Of a stretch of DNA of 24,548 bases, positions 15,129 to 21,332 are shown piece after piece. The stretch is from contig DKSD01000044.1 in assembly GCA_002473165.1 (NCBI GenBank), positions 234 to 24,781 of the forward strand, written 5' to 3'. Position numbers and translations under genes: made by a program. The stretch is from Succinatimonas sp. UBA7265 (GTDB lineage Bacteria; Pseudomonadota; Gammaproteobacteria; Enterobacterales; Succinivibrionaceae). Each line of letters begins with the position of its first letter. Within the stretch, counting starts at the first letter, position 1. The notes beneath the pieces are model-generated. The model saw only the letters and a program-made list of their open reading frames with translations, was not told where the DNA came from and ran no database searches.

Positions 15129-15154
15129 AAAGGCCTCTTCGGGGGCCTTTCTTG
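15129..15154 (+). terminator. CstA-family gene terminator
   Basis: AAAGGCC (15129-15135) pairs with GGCCTTT (15144-15150), followed by CTTG. The T-run is partly inside the stem. Confidence 0.7.
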
Positions 15155-15156
15155 TC

Positions 15157-15179
15157 AAAGCCCGGCGCAGCCGGGCTTT
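15157..15179. repeat. Perfect 10-bp inverted repeat after the CstA-family terminator
   Basis: AAAGCCCGGC and GCCGGGCTTT are separated by GCA. It stands right after the first terminator and may be a back-up terminator. The end of its right arm overlaps the -35 element of the next promoter. Confidence 0.6.
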
Positions 15180-15206
15180 GCTGTATCCGGCCGCTTTGTT
15201 TAAAAT
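15178..15206 (+). promoter_or_regulatory. Promoter of the cold-shock-like membrane protein gene
   Basis: TTGCTG (15178-15183), 17 bases, TAAAAT (15201-15206), with an expected start near 15213. Confidence 0.5.
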
Positions 15207-15241
15207 GACCCGCAGGTTCAGGCACGGGCTTAGAGGATAAG

Positions 15242-15874
15242 ATGCAGGGAACTGTCACATCATTTGACCAGGAGAGCGGGCAGGGCGTCATCACCGCTCA
15301 GGACGGCGCGCAGCTGCGTTTTGAGGTCGAGGATCTCGAGTACGGCTATAAGCCTGAGGCGGGGGCGGCGGTTGACTTCCAGCGCGTGGGCGATGAGGCC
15401 TCAGAGATCCGGCCGGTGGCGCAGAACTTTGACGTTGAGCCTTACGCTGAGCCTCAGGAGTTTTATCTCATTACTGAGGGCGACATGCCCGAGGGCTTTG
15501 AGATCCTAAAAAAGTCCGCGCTGGAGCTTAGCGCCGAGGGGCGGCTTGAGTCCACGGCCAAATACAAACTCTCGCTTTTGTGCAAACGCTGCGGGGCTAA
15601 CGCCGCGCTCTTTAAAAAAAGCGAGCCTTTTTTGCGCAACTCCATAGGTTTTTCCTTCTACATGCACCGCGTATACGGCGTGCCTGTTGTCATAGCAAAG
15701 CCCGATCCCCAAAGCGCGCTGACGCGCACCGAGATCGCAAGGCGCTTTGATGATCAAAAAGTAAAAAGGCTGCTGGAACGCCGGCGCGCCTCAAAGCGCG
15801 GGCTCTTCTGGCTTAAAAACCTCGGGCTGCTCTTGGTGTTCATCTTTATCCTCGGGTATTTCATTTCGCGCTAA
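15242..15874 (+). CDS. Cold-shock-like domain protein with C-terminal membrane anchor
   Basis: A 210-residue protein; ATG 15242 follows AGAGGA. Residues 2-47 (GTVTSFDQESGQGVITAQDG, then LRFEVEDL) have the layout of a cold-shock OB-fold: first strand, an RNP1-like SGQGVIT and an RNP2-like LRFEV. The aromatic residues that stack on RNA in true Csp proteins are mostly missing. The middle (70-175) is of unknown type and holds a CKRC pair (114, 117). A basic stretch (KRLLERRRASKRG) is followed by one hydrophobic span at about 192-208 and an SR end, so the chain is probably tail-anchored with its bulk in the cytoplasm. Monocistronic with its own promoter. The combination is unfamiliar to me; function unknown. 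Confidence 0.75.
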   Translation: MQGTVTSFDQESGQGVITAQDGAQLRFEVEDLEYGYKPEAGAAVDFQRVGDEASEIRPVAQNFDVEPYAEPQEFYLITEGDMPEGFEILKKSALELSAEGRLESTAKYKLSLLCKRCGANAALFKKSEPFLRNSIGFSFYMHRVYGVPVVIAKPDPQSALTRTEIARRFDDQKVKRLLERRRASKRGLFWLKNLGLLLVFIFILGYFISR

Positions 15875-15882
15875 ACCGCGCC

Positions 15883-15911
15883 TTGATGCGCTGTCGGACC
15901 AGGGTTAGAAT
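15883..15911 (+). promoter_or_regulatory. Promoter of the Cys-rich membrane peptide gene
   Basis: TTGATG (15883-15888), 17 bases, TAGAAT (15906-15911). The start would fall near 15918, within the palindrome at 15916-15931. Confidence 0.55.
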
Positions 15912-15913
15912 AA

Positions 15914-15933
15914 CGGTTAGCTAAAACTAACTT
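15914..15933 (+). promoter_or_regulatory. DtxR-box-like operator over the start point
   Basis: GTTAG (15916-15920), six bases, CTAAC (15927-15931). The left half with its flank, GGTTAGC (15915-15921), equals the core of the DtxR/IdeR box (TTAGGTTAGCCTAACCTAA), but the spacer is not identical. Its position across the expected transcription start suits repression by the DtxR-family protein encoded 0.9 kb downstream. Binding is inference. Confidence 0.4.
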
Positions 15934-15950
15934 ACCCTTTGGAGTCTCAC

Positions 15951-16130
15951 ATGAGCGTTATCTTAAGCAAGATCCTGCTGTATGCGATCATTGCCGTCGT
16001 CGTGCTGTGCACGGCGCTTGGCATAAAGAGGATTTTCACCGTGTTCTTTGTCTCAGGCTCGTGCTGCTCCTCAGGCAAGGGACTGAAAAAGCGCGGGCAA
16101 AAGTGCGCATGCGGCAAGGCCGAGCGCTGA
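15951..16130 (+). CDS. Small Cys-rich membrane protein (resembles FeoB-associated Cys-rich proteins)
   Basis: A 59-residue protein. ATG 15951 follows GGAG by six bases; a TTG 12 bases upstream is not needed. One membrane span at about 5-24 is followed by a short basic and aromatic stretch and a cytoplasmic tail with a CC pair (38, 39) and a CxC pair (52, 54) among Lys and Gly. This layout recalls the FeoB-associated Cys-rich membrane proteins (PF12669) that accompany ferrous iron transporters. No feoB is in the window, so the link is by shape and by two neighbouring metal-type regulators. A DtxR-like box covers its promoter. The stop codon lies in the hairpin GAGCGCT / AGCGCTC (16122-16139). 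Confidence 0.65.
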   Translation: MSVILSKILLYAIIAVVVLCTALGIKRIFTVFFVSGSCCSSGKGLKKRGQKCACGKAER

Positions 16131-16149
16131 AAAGCGCTCTGAAATCGCC

Positions 16150-16180
16150 GGGGCGGGGGCACTTGAAATCCGCCCCTTTT
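16150..16180 (+). terminator. Terminator of the Cys-rich peptide gene
   Basis: GGGGCGG (16150-16156) pairs with CCGCCCC (16170-16176), followed by TTTT. The preceding hairpin 16122-16139 with a GAAA loop may protect the 3' end. Confidence 0.65.
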
Positions 16181-16217
16181 GCTATCATGTAGAAATGGAC
16201 CGCGGCGGGCGTTTACT

Positions 16218-16243
16218 GCTCCTCGCGAGGGGATCTGAGGAGC
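16218..16243 (+). other. Hairpin in the leader of the Fur-like gene
   Basis: GCTCCTC (16218-16224) pairs with GAGGAGC (16237-16243). It contains the only strong SD-like GAGGAG in the leader, but that is about 22 bases before the ATG and too far to act as its RBS. Confidence 0.4.
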
Positions 16244-16264
16244 GATCGGTTTGCGGACACACAC

Positions 16265-16717
16265 ATGAGCATGCAAGAGAACGAATCCTATAACGTGGGC
16301 AGCCTCACCGAGGAGACGCTGCGCAAGCTGGAGGCCAGCGGCCTGAGAATGACCGTGCAGCGCCGCCACATCATCGAGATCCTCACGAACAGCAAGTGCA
16401 CCTCGCCCAAGGAGCTGTGGTACGAAGCCAGGCTGTATGTGCCGGACCTGGGGATCGCCACGGTCTACCGCCTGATAAACCGCTTAGAGCAGATCGGCGT
16501 GCTCTCTAAAAACCGCAACATCGGCATGCAGCCGGTGACGCCGGCGCTGGGGAGCTTTACGGACGGGCGCGGCAAAGATCTGCGCCGCCCGGGCGCAAAT
16601 CTGGAGCTTACCGAGCTCGTGCGCCTGGGGCTCATCGCCCGCGGCGCCATAGGTCACAATAACGTCATCCAGTTGACGCTGGTAGGTGACAAGGTAAATG
16701 TCACGGTTGTAAAGTAG
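16265..16717 (+). CDS. Fur-family winged-helix protein lacking the usual metal-binding half
   Basis: A 150-residue putative transcription regulator. Residues 15-82 match the Fur DNA-binding domain: LRKLEASGLRMTVQRRHIIEIL, then SPKELWYEARLYVPDLGIATVYRLINRLEQIGVLS, with the recognition helix at about 63-76. In Fur, Zur and PerR a C-terminal domain rich in His, Cys, Asp and Glu binds metal and dimerises. Here residues 85-150 have only one His and no Cys, and lack the HHHxH-type cluster and any CxxC zinc site, so metal sensing by the known mechanism is unlikely. The frame is continuous, so this is not a simple frameshift. The ATG at 16265 has a weak RBS (GCGGA); ATG at 16271 is an alternative. 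It lies between a Cys-rich peptide gene and a DtxR-type gene, each separated by a terminator. Confidence 0.8.
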   Translation: MSMQENESYNVGSLTEETLRKLEASGLRMTVQRRHIIEILTNSKCTSPKELWYEARLYVPDLGIATVYRLINRLEQIGVLSKNRNIGMQPVTPALGSFTDGRGKDLRRPGANLELTELVRLGLIARGAIGHNNVIQLTLVGDKVNVTVVK

Positions 16718-16737
16718 GTTTCAAGGATTAATTGCCG

Positions 16738-16757
16738 GCCCCGCGCAGGGGCTTTTT
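16738..16757 (+). terminator. Terminator of the Fur-like gene
   Basis: GCCCC (16738-16742) pairs with GGGGC (16748-16752), followed by five T. Confidence 0.75.
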
Positions 16758-16807
16758 GATCCGCGCCGCTGTTGGTGCCCCGATCACACAGGTAAACAGG
16801 AAAGTTT

Positions 16808-17278
16808 ATGCCTAACACCAAAGTGCAGATGCCCACTGCCATGGACGCAGTGCCCGAGCCGGTGCCATCGCGCGCCGGGCTGCTCGCCGAATCCGGCGAA
16901 AACTATCTTGAGACCATTTTGGTGATGAAAGAGCGCAGCGGCAACGGCCTGGTGCGCGCCGTCGATGTGGCCAACGAGCTTAAATTCAGCAAGCCCAGCG
17001 TCAGCCGCGGTTTAGGCCAGCTCAAAGAAAAGGGGCTTATCACCATCGCCAACACCGGCGATCTCGAGTTCACCCCTGAGGGCCTGGAGCGGGCCAAGCG
17101 CATCTTCAGGCGCCATCAGATCTTAACTGCCGTATTGCAGGACGTGGCGGGCGTGCCCTTTGACATCGCCGAGCGCGACGCCTGCCGCATCGAGCACGTC
17201 ATCTCCGACGAGAGCATGGCGGGCATTGAGAAATACCTCGAAGGCAAAGGCCTCATCGACGCTCACTCCTCGATGTGA
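16808..17278 (+). CDS. Short DtxR/MntR-family metal-dependent repressor
   Basis: A 156-residue transcription regulator; ATG 16808 follows CAGGAAA. After about 28 extra residues comes the winged helix (ENYLETILVMKERSG, then VRAVDVANELKFSKPSVSRGLGQLKEKGLI) and the dimerisation helix segment RRHQILTAVLQDVAGVPFD. Likely metal ligands: E31/E35 region, H103, and C126, E129 and H130 in RDACRIEHVISDE. Cys at 126 is the DtxR-type (iron) ligand where MntR has Glu, while Asn32 replaces the Met or Asp found near the N-terminus. The SH3-like C-terminal domain of DtxR is absent. It probably represses metal uptake genes when Fe(II) or Mn(II) is plentiful; the palindrome at 15916 is a candidate target. Its 3' end overlaps the convergent ybaK-like gene by 16 bases. 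Confidence 0.88.
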   Translation: MPNTKVQMPTAMDAVPEPVPSRAGLLAESGENYLETILVMKERSGNGLVRAVDVANELKFSKPSVSRGLGQLKEKGLITIANTGDLEFTPEGLERAKRIFRRHQILTAVLQDVAGVPFDIAERDACRIEHVISDESMAGIEKYLEGKGLIDAHSSM

Positions 17279-17739
17279 TCGAGGAAGTCGCCGGTTTTGG
17301 CGTTGAGCGCGCGCACGAGATCTTTGGGGCTGACCCCGACGCTTAGACCGCGGCGGCCGCCTGAGACCAGGATCTCGTCATATTGCAGGGCGCTCTCTGA
17401 CAAAAGTGTCAGGGTGCGCCTTTTCTGTCCGAAGGGGCTGACGCCGCCGATCACAAAGCCGGTGACGCGCGTGGCCTCGGCCGGCTCGGCAACCTCCAGC
17501 GCTTTAAGCCCCATGATCCTCGCGGCGTTTTTCAGCGAGATCATGGCGTTGACCGGCGTCACCGCGGTGACGTAGGTCTTGTCGTGTTTGAGCACGATCG
17601 TCTTAAAGACCCGGTGCTCGTCTATGCCCAGCGCCTTGGCGGCAAAATGTCCGAAATCATGATCGGTTGAGCACTCGTATTCGTACTCCTTAAAGGGGAT
17701 GCTGTTTTTCTTTAAAAACATCTGGGCCGGGGTGATCAT
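17263..17739 (-). CDS. ybaK: Cys-tRNA(Pro)/Cys-tRNA(Cys) deacylase, YbaK/EbsC family
   Basis: Cytoplasmic editing enzyme that hydrolyses Cys-tRNA-Pro made in error by ProRS. The 158 residues match the YbaK family (about 159). ATG at 17739 follows AAGGAC by seven bases. The conserved lysine needed for activity is K46 in HRVFKTIVL, and the family segments VTPVNAMISLKNAAR, GGVSPFGQKR and DEILVSGGRRGLSVGVSP are all visible. It is transcribed away from the motility gene behind a strong terminator and ends inside the DtxR-family gene (16-base tail-to-tail overlap), which could allow mutual antisense effects at the 3' ends. No clear promoter was seen between the terminator and the start. Confidence 0.94.
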   Translation of the reverse strand: MITPAQMFLKKNSIPFKEYEYECSTDHDFGHFAAKALGIDEHRVFKTIVLKHDKTYVTAVTPVNAMISLKNAARIMGLKALEVAEPAEATRVTGFVIGGVSPFGQKRRTLTLLSESALQYDEILVSGGRRGLSVGVSPKDLVRALNAKTGDFLDHIEE

Positions 17740-17756
17740 AAATACGTCCTTGAGGC

Positions 17757-17787
17757 AAACAAAAAGGCCGCGGCATGCGCCGCGGCC
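17757..17787 (-). terminator. Terminator of the YjfB-like motility gene
   Basis: A perfect 9-bp stem, GGCCGCGGC (17766-17774) with GCCGCGGCC (17779-17787), and a four-base loop, followed on the minus strand by TTTTTGTTT. Confidence 0.85.
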
Positions 17788-17814
17788 CTGATCATACTCT
17801 GATTGACTGAAATT

Positions 17815-18042
17815 TCAGACGCTGAGGTTGATGTGAGTGCCCAGTGAACCTTCGGACACCGGCTGGTTGACCCCGGAGGCCGCCATCTGCAAGCCGGCGG
17901 CGGTCGCAGCGCTGGCCGAGTCGATCGCCCCAGAGAGCAGCGACAGTACCTGCTGGCCTTGCACATCGCTCTGGCGCTTCATCATCGCCACTTCCATGGA
18001 CGACATAATGTCGCCTGACGCGGCGGAAACTGAATCTGACAT
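17815..18042 (-). CDS. Putative motility protein, YjfB-like family
   Basis: A 75-residue protein. ATG 18042 is preceded by GGAGG at nine bases. The pattern DIMSSMEVAMMKRQSDVQGQQVLSLLSGAIDSA followed by the end GTHINLSV fits the YjfB family (PF14070), short proteins with an amphipathic helical start, a repeated Lys/Gln region and a final GxxIDxxV strand. The family is annotated as putative motility protein, without known biochemistry. Here the link to motility is strengthened by a sigma-28-type promoter (18070-18097) and by two flagellins elsewhere in the window. Monocistronic, with a strong terminator at 17757-17787. A longer open frame on the same strand, 17792-18085, is a shadow. Confidence 0.72.
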   Translation of the reverse strand: MSDSVSAASGDIMSSMEVAMMKRQSDVQGQQVLSLLSGAIDSASAATAAGLQMAASGVNQPVSEGSLGTHINLSV

Positions 18043-18069
18043 AGGAAATTACCTCCTGCTCTGTCTTGT

Positions 18070-18097
18070 TTAACGGCAGGCGCAATCCCCGTTTTTA
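18070..18097 (-). promoter_or_regulatory. Sigma-28 (FliA)-type promoter of the YjfB-like gene
   Basis: On the minus strand GCCGTTAA (18070-18077) matches seven of eight bases of the FliA -10 element GCCGATAA. TAAA (18094-18097) lies 16 bases upstream, against 15 in the consensus. Confidence 0.55.
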
Positions 18098-18116
18098 AGC
18101 AAAATTTAAAAATTTT

Positions 18117-18731
18117 TCAGTTTTTGAGGTTTAAGCGTTTGAGCGCCTTCTTATAGCCTTCCTCGGGATCGGCAAACGAGATCGTAACCATCCCGCGGCT
18201 GCGCCCGGTCTCGAGGTTCTTTTCGTTGTCGTCTATGTAGAGGCACTCCTCGGGGGTTAAGTGATAGCGCTCAAAGAGCGTAAGGAAGATCCCTTTGTCA
18301 GGCTTGGTCATCTTCTCCTCGCCGGAAACGACGATGCCCTCAAAGTCGTTTAAGAACGGGAAGTGTTTGTAGGCGTAGGGAAAGGTCTCGGCAGACCAGT
18401 TCGTGAGCGCGTACATCGTGTATTTGCCGGATTTCTTCACGGCGTTGAACAGCTCGATGCCCTGGGTGATCGTGCCGGCGAGCATCTCGGTCCAGCGCGT
18501 CTTCCACAGCGCGATCTCGTCTTTAAATTCCGGGTGCTGCGCCTGCAGCTCCTTGATGCACTCGTCAAAAGTGCGGCCGCGGTCCATCTGGGAGTTCCAC
18601 TCCCCGGTGCACACGTTGTTTAAAAAGTAATCGAGCTTTTCCTCATCGTTGAACACTGATTTATAGACATAACGCGGGTTCCAGTCGATGAGCACGCCGC
18701 CTAAATCAAAGATCACATTCCTGATCGCCAC
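18117..18731 (-). CDS. HAD-superfamily phosphatase (HAD-IA, YihX-like)
   Basis: Haloacid dehalogenase-type hydrolase, 204 residues, similar in size to YihX (199), a sugar phosphate phosphatase. The frame runs further upstream, but GTG at 18731 follows GGAG by seven bases and puts motif I at the usual N-terminal place: FDLGGVLIDWN with nucleophile D9. Motif II is LTNWS, motif III lysine is in TKPDKGIF, and motif IV is YIDDNEKNLETGRSRG. As in YihX, the second residue of the DxD motif is not Asp (DLG). A helical cap lies at about 20-90. A -10-like TATAAT at 18787-18792 on the minus strand could start transcription. No GC-rich terminator follows, so it may read through into the YjfB-like gene. 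The substrate is unknown; glucose 1-phosphate is a guess from YihX. Confidence 0.86.
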   Translation of the reverse strand: MAIRNVIFDLGGVLIDWNPRYVYKSVFNDEEKLDYFLNNVCTGEWNSQMDRGRTFDECIKELQAQHPEFKDEIALWKTRWTEMLAGTITQGIELFNAVKKSGKYTMYALTNWSAETFPYAYKHFPFLNDFEGIVVSGEEKMTKPDKGIFLTLFERYHLTPEECLYIDDNEKNLETGRSRGMVTISFADPEEGYKKALKRLNLKN

Positions 18732-18988
18732 TTTAAAACTCCAAAGCGCTGGTGAAAAATCCATGATGGCAGAACACCATGTTTTTATTATATATAAAAT
18801 TTTCACGGGCCTGACGCTGCACCGTGTTTAAAAAAACGCACAAAAAAGGGCAGTTATGCGCACAGGGCGCAAAAATGTGCACCGCAAACGGGAAAGACGG
18901 GCAAATTTCAGGGAAAGGCTGCACGGTATTTGATAGAATCTGTGTCAGTTTAGGTAGCGCGCGTGCGCTGTAAAAGAGGATTTTGACC

Positions 18989-19738
18989 ATGTCACTTTCT
19001 TTGAGAAAGTTTGCGGCGGCCGCTCTGGCGGCGGCGATTTCCTTCGGGGCGGCTGCGGAGCAGACGCTCAAAGTCGGCACGGAGCCGACTTTCCCTCCTT
19101 TTGAGTATATAGACGATCAGGACAAATCCAACGTCATCGGCTTTGACATCGACATCATCAACGCCATCGCCAAGGCCGAGGGCTTTAAGGTTGAGATCGT
19201 CAAGATGCCGTTTGACGGCCTGATCCCGGCGCTTTTGACCTCGCAGCTTGACGCGGCCATCGCCGGCATGACCATCACGGAAGAGCGAGAGAAGAAAGTC
19301 GACTTCACCGCTCCTTATTACGACTCCGGCCTCTCGGCCGTGATCCTCAAGGAGAACGCCGAGAAGTTCAAAAAACTGGCTGATCTCAAAAATTCCCGCA
19401 TCTGCGGCCAGATCGGCAACACCGGCATCGACTTTGCCAAAAAGCTCTCGGGCAACGTCGCCGCGTTCAACACGAACCCTGAGGCCTTCTTAGAGCTGCG
19501 CGCCAAGGGCTGTGATGCCGTGATCACCGACAAGCCGGTCAACGAGTTCTTCCTGCGCTCGCAGAAAGAGGGCCTGTATGCCGAGATCCCGGAGTTTGCC
19601 GAGGTCGCCCAGTTCGGCATCGCCGTGAAGAAGGGCAACGACGAGGTGTTAAAGGCTTTAAACGAAGGCTTTGACAAGCTGCGCAAGAGCGGCGAGTACG
19701 ACAAGATCTATTCCAAGTGGTTCCACTCCGGAAACTAA
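18989..19738 (+). CDS. Polar amino acid ABC transporter, periplasmic binding protein (GlnH-like)
   Basis: Periplasmic solute-binding protein (family 3) that delivers an amino acid to the importer encoded next. ATG 18989 follows AGAGGA by eight bases. A signal peptide (basic MSLSLRK, hydrophobic core) is probably cut after residue 23 (GAAA-EQ), with no lipobox cysteine, so the protein is free in the periplasm. Family signatures are KVGTEPTFPPFEYID, NVIGFDIDIINAIA, PFDGLIPALLTSQLDAAIAGM, TITEEREKKVDFTAPYYDSG and the C-terminal KLRKSGEYDKIYSKWF. The mature size of 226 residues resembles GlnH. Glutamine or another polar amino acid is likely; the exact ligand cannot be read from the sequence. Hairpins after the stop probably protect this message. 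Confidence 0.92.
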   Translation: MSLSLRKFAAAALAAAISFGAAAEQTLKVGTEPTFPPFEYIDDQDKSNVIGFDIDIINAIAKAEGFKVEIVKMPFDGLIPALLTSQLDAAIAGMTITEEREKKVDFTAPYYDSGLSAVILKENAEKFKKLADLKNSRICGQIGNTGIDFAKKLSGNVAAFNTNPEAFLELRAKGCDAVITDKPVNEFFLRSQKEGLYAEIPEFAEVAQFGIAVKKGNDEVLKALNEGFDKLRKSGEYDKIYSKWFHSGN

Positions 19739-19748
19739 AGATCCCAAA

Positions 19749-19805
19749 GTGCGGCAAAGCGCCGCACCCGCGGCCACAAGCCTTCCGTTTGCTGACGGAA
19801 GGCTT
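19749..19805 (+). other. Tandem hairpins between binding protein and permease genes
   Basis: GTGCGGC / GCCGCAC (19749-19755 with 19761-19767) is followed by a perfect 11-bp stem, AAGCCTTCCGT / ACGGAAGGCTT (19778-19788 with 19795-19805). There is no T-run. Such structures in transport operons stabilise the upstream binding-protein message and lower downstream expression. Confidence 0.65.
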
Positions 19806-19858
19806 TGGCATTAAATAAACGCCGCGGCCGCAGGCCGCCGGAGAACAACAATAACAAG

Positions 19859-20530
19859 ATGTCTTTTGATATATCGTTAGTCCTAAGCTCCCTGCCGCTT
19901 TTGGGCATGGGCGCGCTTGTGACCATAGAGATCACCGCCGTCGCCGTGTCGATGGGCGTGATGATCGGTCTGTTTGTCGGCATCGCCGAGCTCTCGCGCT
20001 ACGGCTGGCTGCGCGTGCCGGCCAAGGTGTACGTTGACTTCATCCGCGGCACCCCGCTTCTGGTGCAGATCTTCATCATCTACTTCGCGCTGCCGGTCGT
20101 GATCGGCGCCCGCATCGATCCTTTCGTCGCCGCGGTGACGGCCTGCTCCATAAACTCAGGCGCGTACGTGGCCGAGATCTTCCGCTCGGGCATCCAGTCC
20201 ATAGACCGCGGCCAGTCCGAGGCCGGGCGCTCTTTGGGCATGACCTGGAGCCAGACGATGGTGAACATCGTGATCCCGCAGGCCTTCCGCCGCATCATCC
20301 CGCAGCTGGGCAACGAGTTCATCGCCATGCTCAAGGATTCCTCCCTCGTATCCGTCATCGGCTTTGAGGAGCTGACCCGCAAAGGCCAGCTCATCATCGC
20401 CTCGACTTACGGCTCGCTGGAGATCTGGACTACGGTAGCCATCATCTACCTCATCATGACGCTCTCAATCAGCAGGTTCGTCGCCTACCTTGAGAAGAAG
20501 TTCAACGGCAAAGGCAAGAAGGTGCAGTGA
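19859..20530 (+). CDS. Polar amino acid ABC transporter permease (GlnP-like)
   Basis: Inner-membrane permease, 223 residues, HisM/GlnP type, with about five membrane spans beginning at SSLPLLGMGALVTIEITAVAVSMGV. Signatures are YVDFIRGTPLLVQIFIIYFALP and the EAA loop SEAGRSLGMTWSQTM...IPQAFRRIIPQLGNE, which contacts the ATPase. ATG 19859 was chosen because it begins the typical family N-terminus; the nearest SD-like GGAGA is 14 bases away, so initiation may be weak. A TTG at 19805 would add an unusual basic, Asn-rich leader and lies in a hairpin arm. The stop overlaps the ATPase start by one base (TGATG). A single permease gene implies a homodimeric channel. Confidence 0.92.
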   Translation: MSFDISLVLSSLPLLGMGALVTIEITAVAVSMGVMIGLFVGIAELSRYGWLRVPAKVYVDFIRGTPLLVQIFIIYFALPVVIGARIDPFVAAVTACSINSGAYVAEIFRSGIQSIDRGQSEAGRSLGMTWSQTMVNIVIPQAFRRIIPQLGNEFIAMLKDSSLVSVIGFEELTRKGQLIIASTYGSLEIWTTVAIIYLIMTLSISRFVAYLEKKFNGKGKKVQ

Positions 20531-21267
20531 TGGCAGAGAACAGGCACATGATCGAGCTTCGCGATCTCCACAAGAGCTTCGGGAGCAACGAGATCTTAAA
20601 GGGCGTCAACCTGGACGTGAACCGCAGCGAAGTCGTGGTGATCATCGGGCCGTCAGGCTCGGGCAAGTCCACGCTGCTGCGCTGTGTGAACTACCTTGAG
20701 GTCCCGACCTCAGGCACCGTGACCATAGACGGCGAGACCATCACCCCCCAGGTGAACATCAACACCATCCGCGCCGAGGTGGGCATGGTGTTCCAGCACT
20801 TCAATCTCTTCCCGCACATGACGGTGCTGCGCAACATCACGCTGGCCCAGGAGCGCGTGCGCCGCAAGAGCAAGGAAGAGGCTGAGGAGACGGCCAGGCA
20901 GCTTTTAAAGCAGGTCGGGCTCTCGGAGAAGGCCGACGCCTATCCTGATCAGCTCTCAGGGGGGCAGCAGCAGCGCGTCGCAATCGCCCGCGCTTTGGCG
21001 ATGAAACCTAAGATCATGCTCTTTGACGAGCCGACCTCGGCTCTTGATCCTGAGATGGTCAACGAGGTGCTCGACGTGATGCGCGAGCTTGCCGAAAGCG
21101 GCATGACGATGCTGTGCGTCACCCACGAGATGGGCTTTGCCCGTCAGGTTGCCGATCGCGTGCTCTTTGTGGACGGCGGCGGGATCCTGGAGCAGGGCAC
21201 CCCGGACGAGGTGTTCAACCACGCCAAAGAGCAGCGCACGAAGGAATTCCTCTCAAAAATCCTCTGA
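20530..21267 (+). CDS. Polar amino acid ABC transporter ATP-binding protein (GlnQ-like)
   Basis: ATPase subunit of the importer, 245 residues, cytoplasmic face of the membrane. ATG 20530 overlaps the permease stop by one base, with AAGAAGG upstream. Motifs seen are Walker A GPSGSGKST (40-48), Q-loop VFQHFNLFPHMTV, ABC signature LSGGQQQRVAIARAL (142-156), Walker B IMLFDEPTSALDPE (162-175) and the switch histidine in VTHEMGF (H199). The set is typical of the GlnQ/HisP subfamily. The operon closes with the intrinsic terminator at 21288-21316. Confidence 0.95.
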   Translation: MAENRHMIELRDLHKSFGSNEILKGVNLDVNRSEVVVIIGPSGSGKSTLLRCVNYLEVPTSGTVTIDGETITPQVNINTIRAEVGMVFQHFNLFPHMTVLRNITLAQERVRRKSKEEAEETARQLLKQVGLSEKADAYPDQLSGGQQQRVAIARALAMKPKIMLFDEPTSALDPEMVNEVLDVMRELAESGMTMLCVTHEMGFARQVADRVLFVDGGGILEQGTPDEVFNHAKEQRTKEFLSKIL

Positions 21268-21287
21268 CATACCGCGCAACCTTAAGT

Positions 21288-21316
21288 CTCCCTGCTTAAA
21301 ATGGCGGGGAGTTTTT
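21288..21316 (+). terminator. Terminator of the amino acid ABC operon
   Basis: CTCCCTGC (21288-21295) pairs with GCGGGGAG (21304-21311) with one G-T pair, followed by five T. A -10-like TAAAAT in its loop could belong to a promoter for the next gene, but no -35 was found. Confidence 0.7.
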
Positions 21317-21332
21317 GTCTTGGGAGATCCTC

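Noticed and set aside
15901..15938. Larger palindrome with AGGGT / ACCCT arms around the DtxR-like box
   Set aside because: The centre of these arms is shifted by four bases from that of GTTAG-N6-CTAAC, so they do not form one symmetric operator.
18732..18988. Extra small gene or RNA in the divergent gap between the HAD and ABC genes
   Set aside because: Only AT-rich promoter-like stretches (TATAAT on minus at 18787-18792, TAGAAT on plus at 18934-18939) are seen; no ORF with an RBS and no strong hairpin with a T-run.
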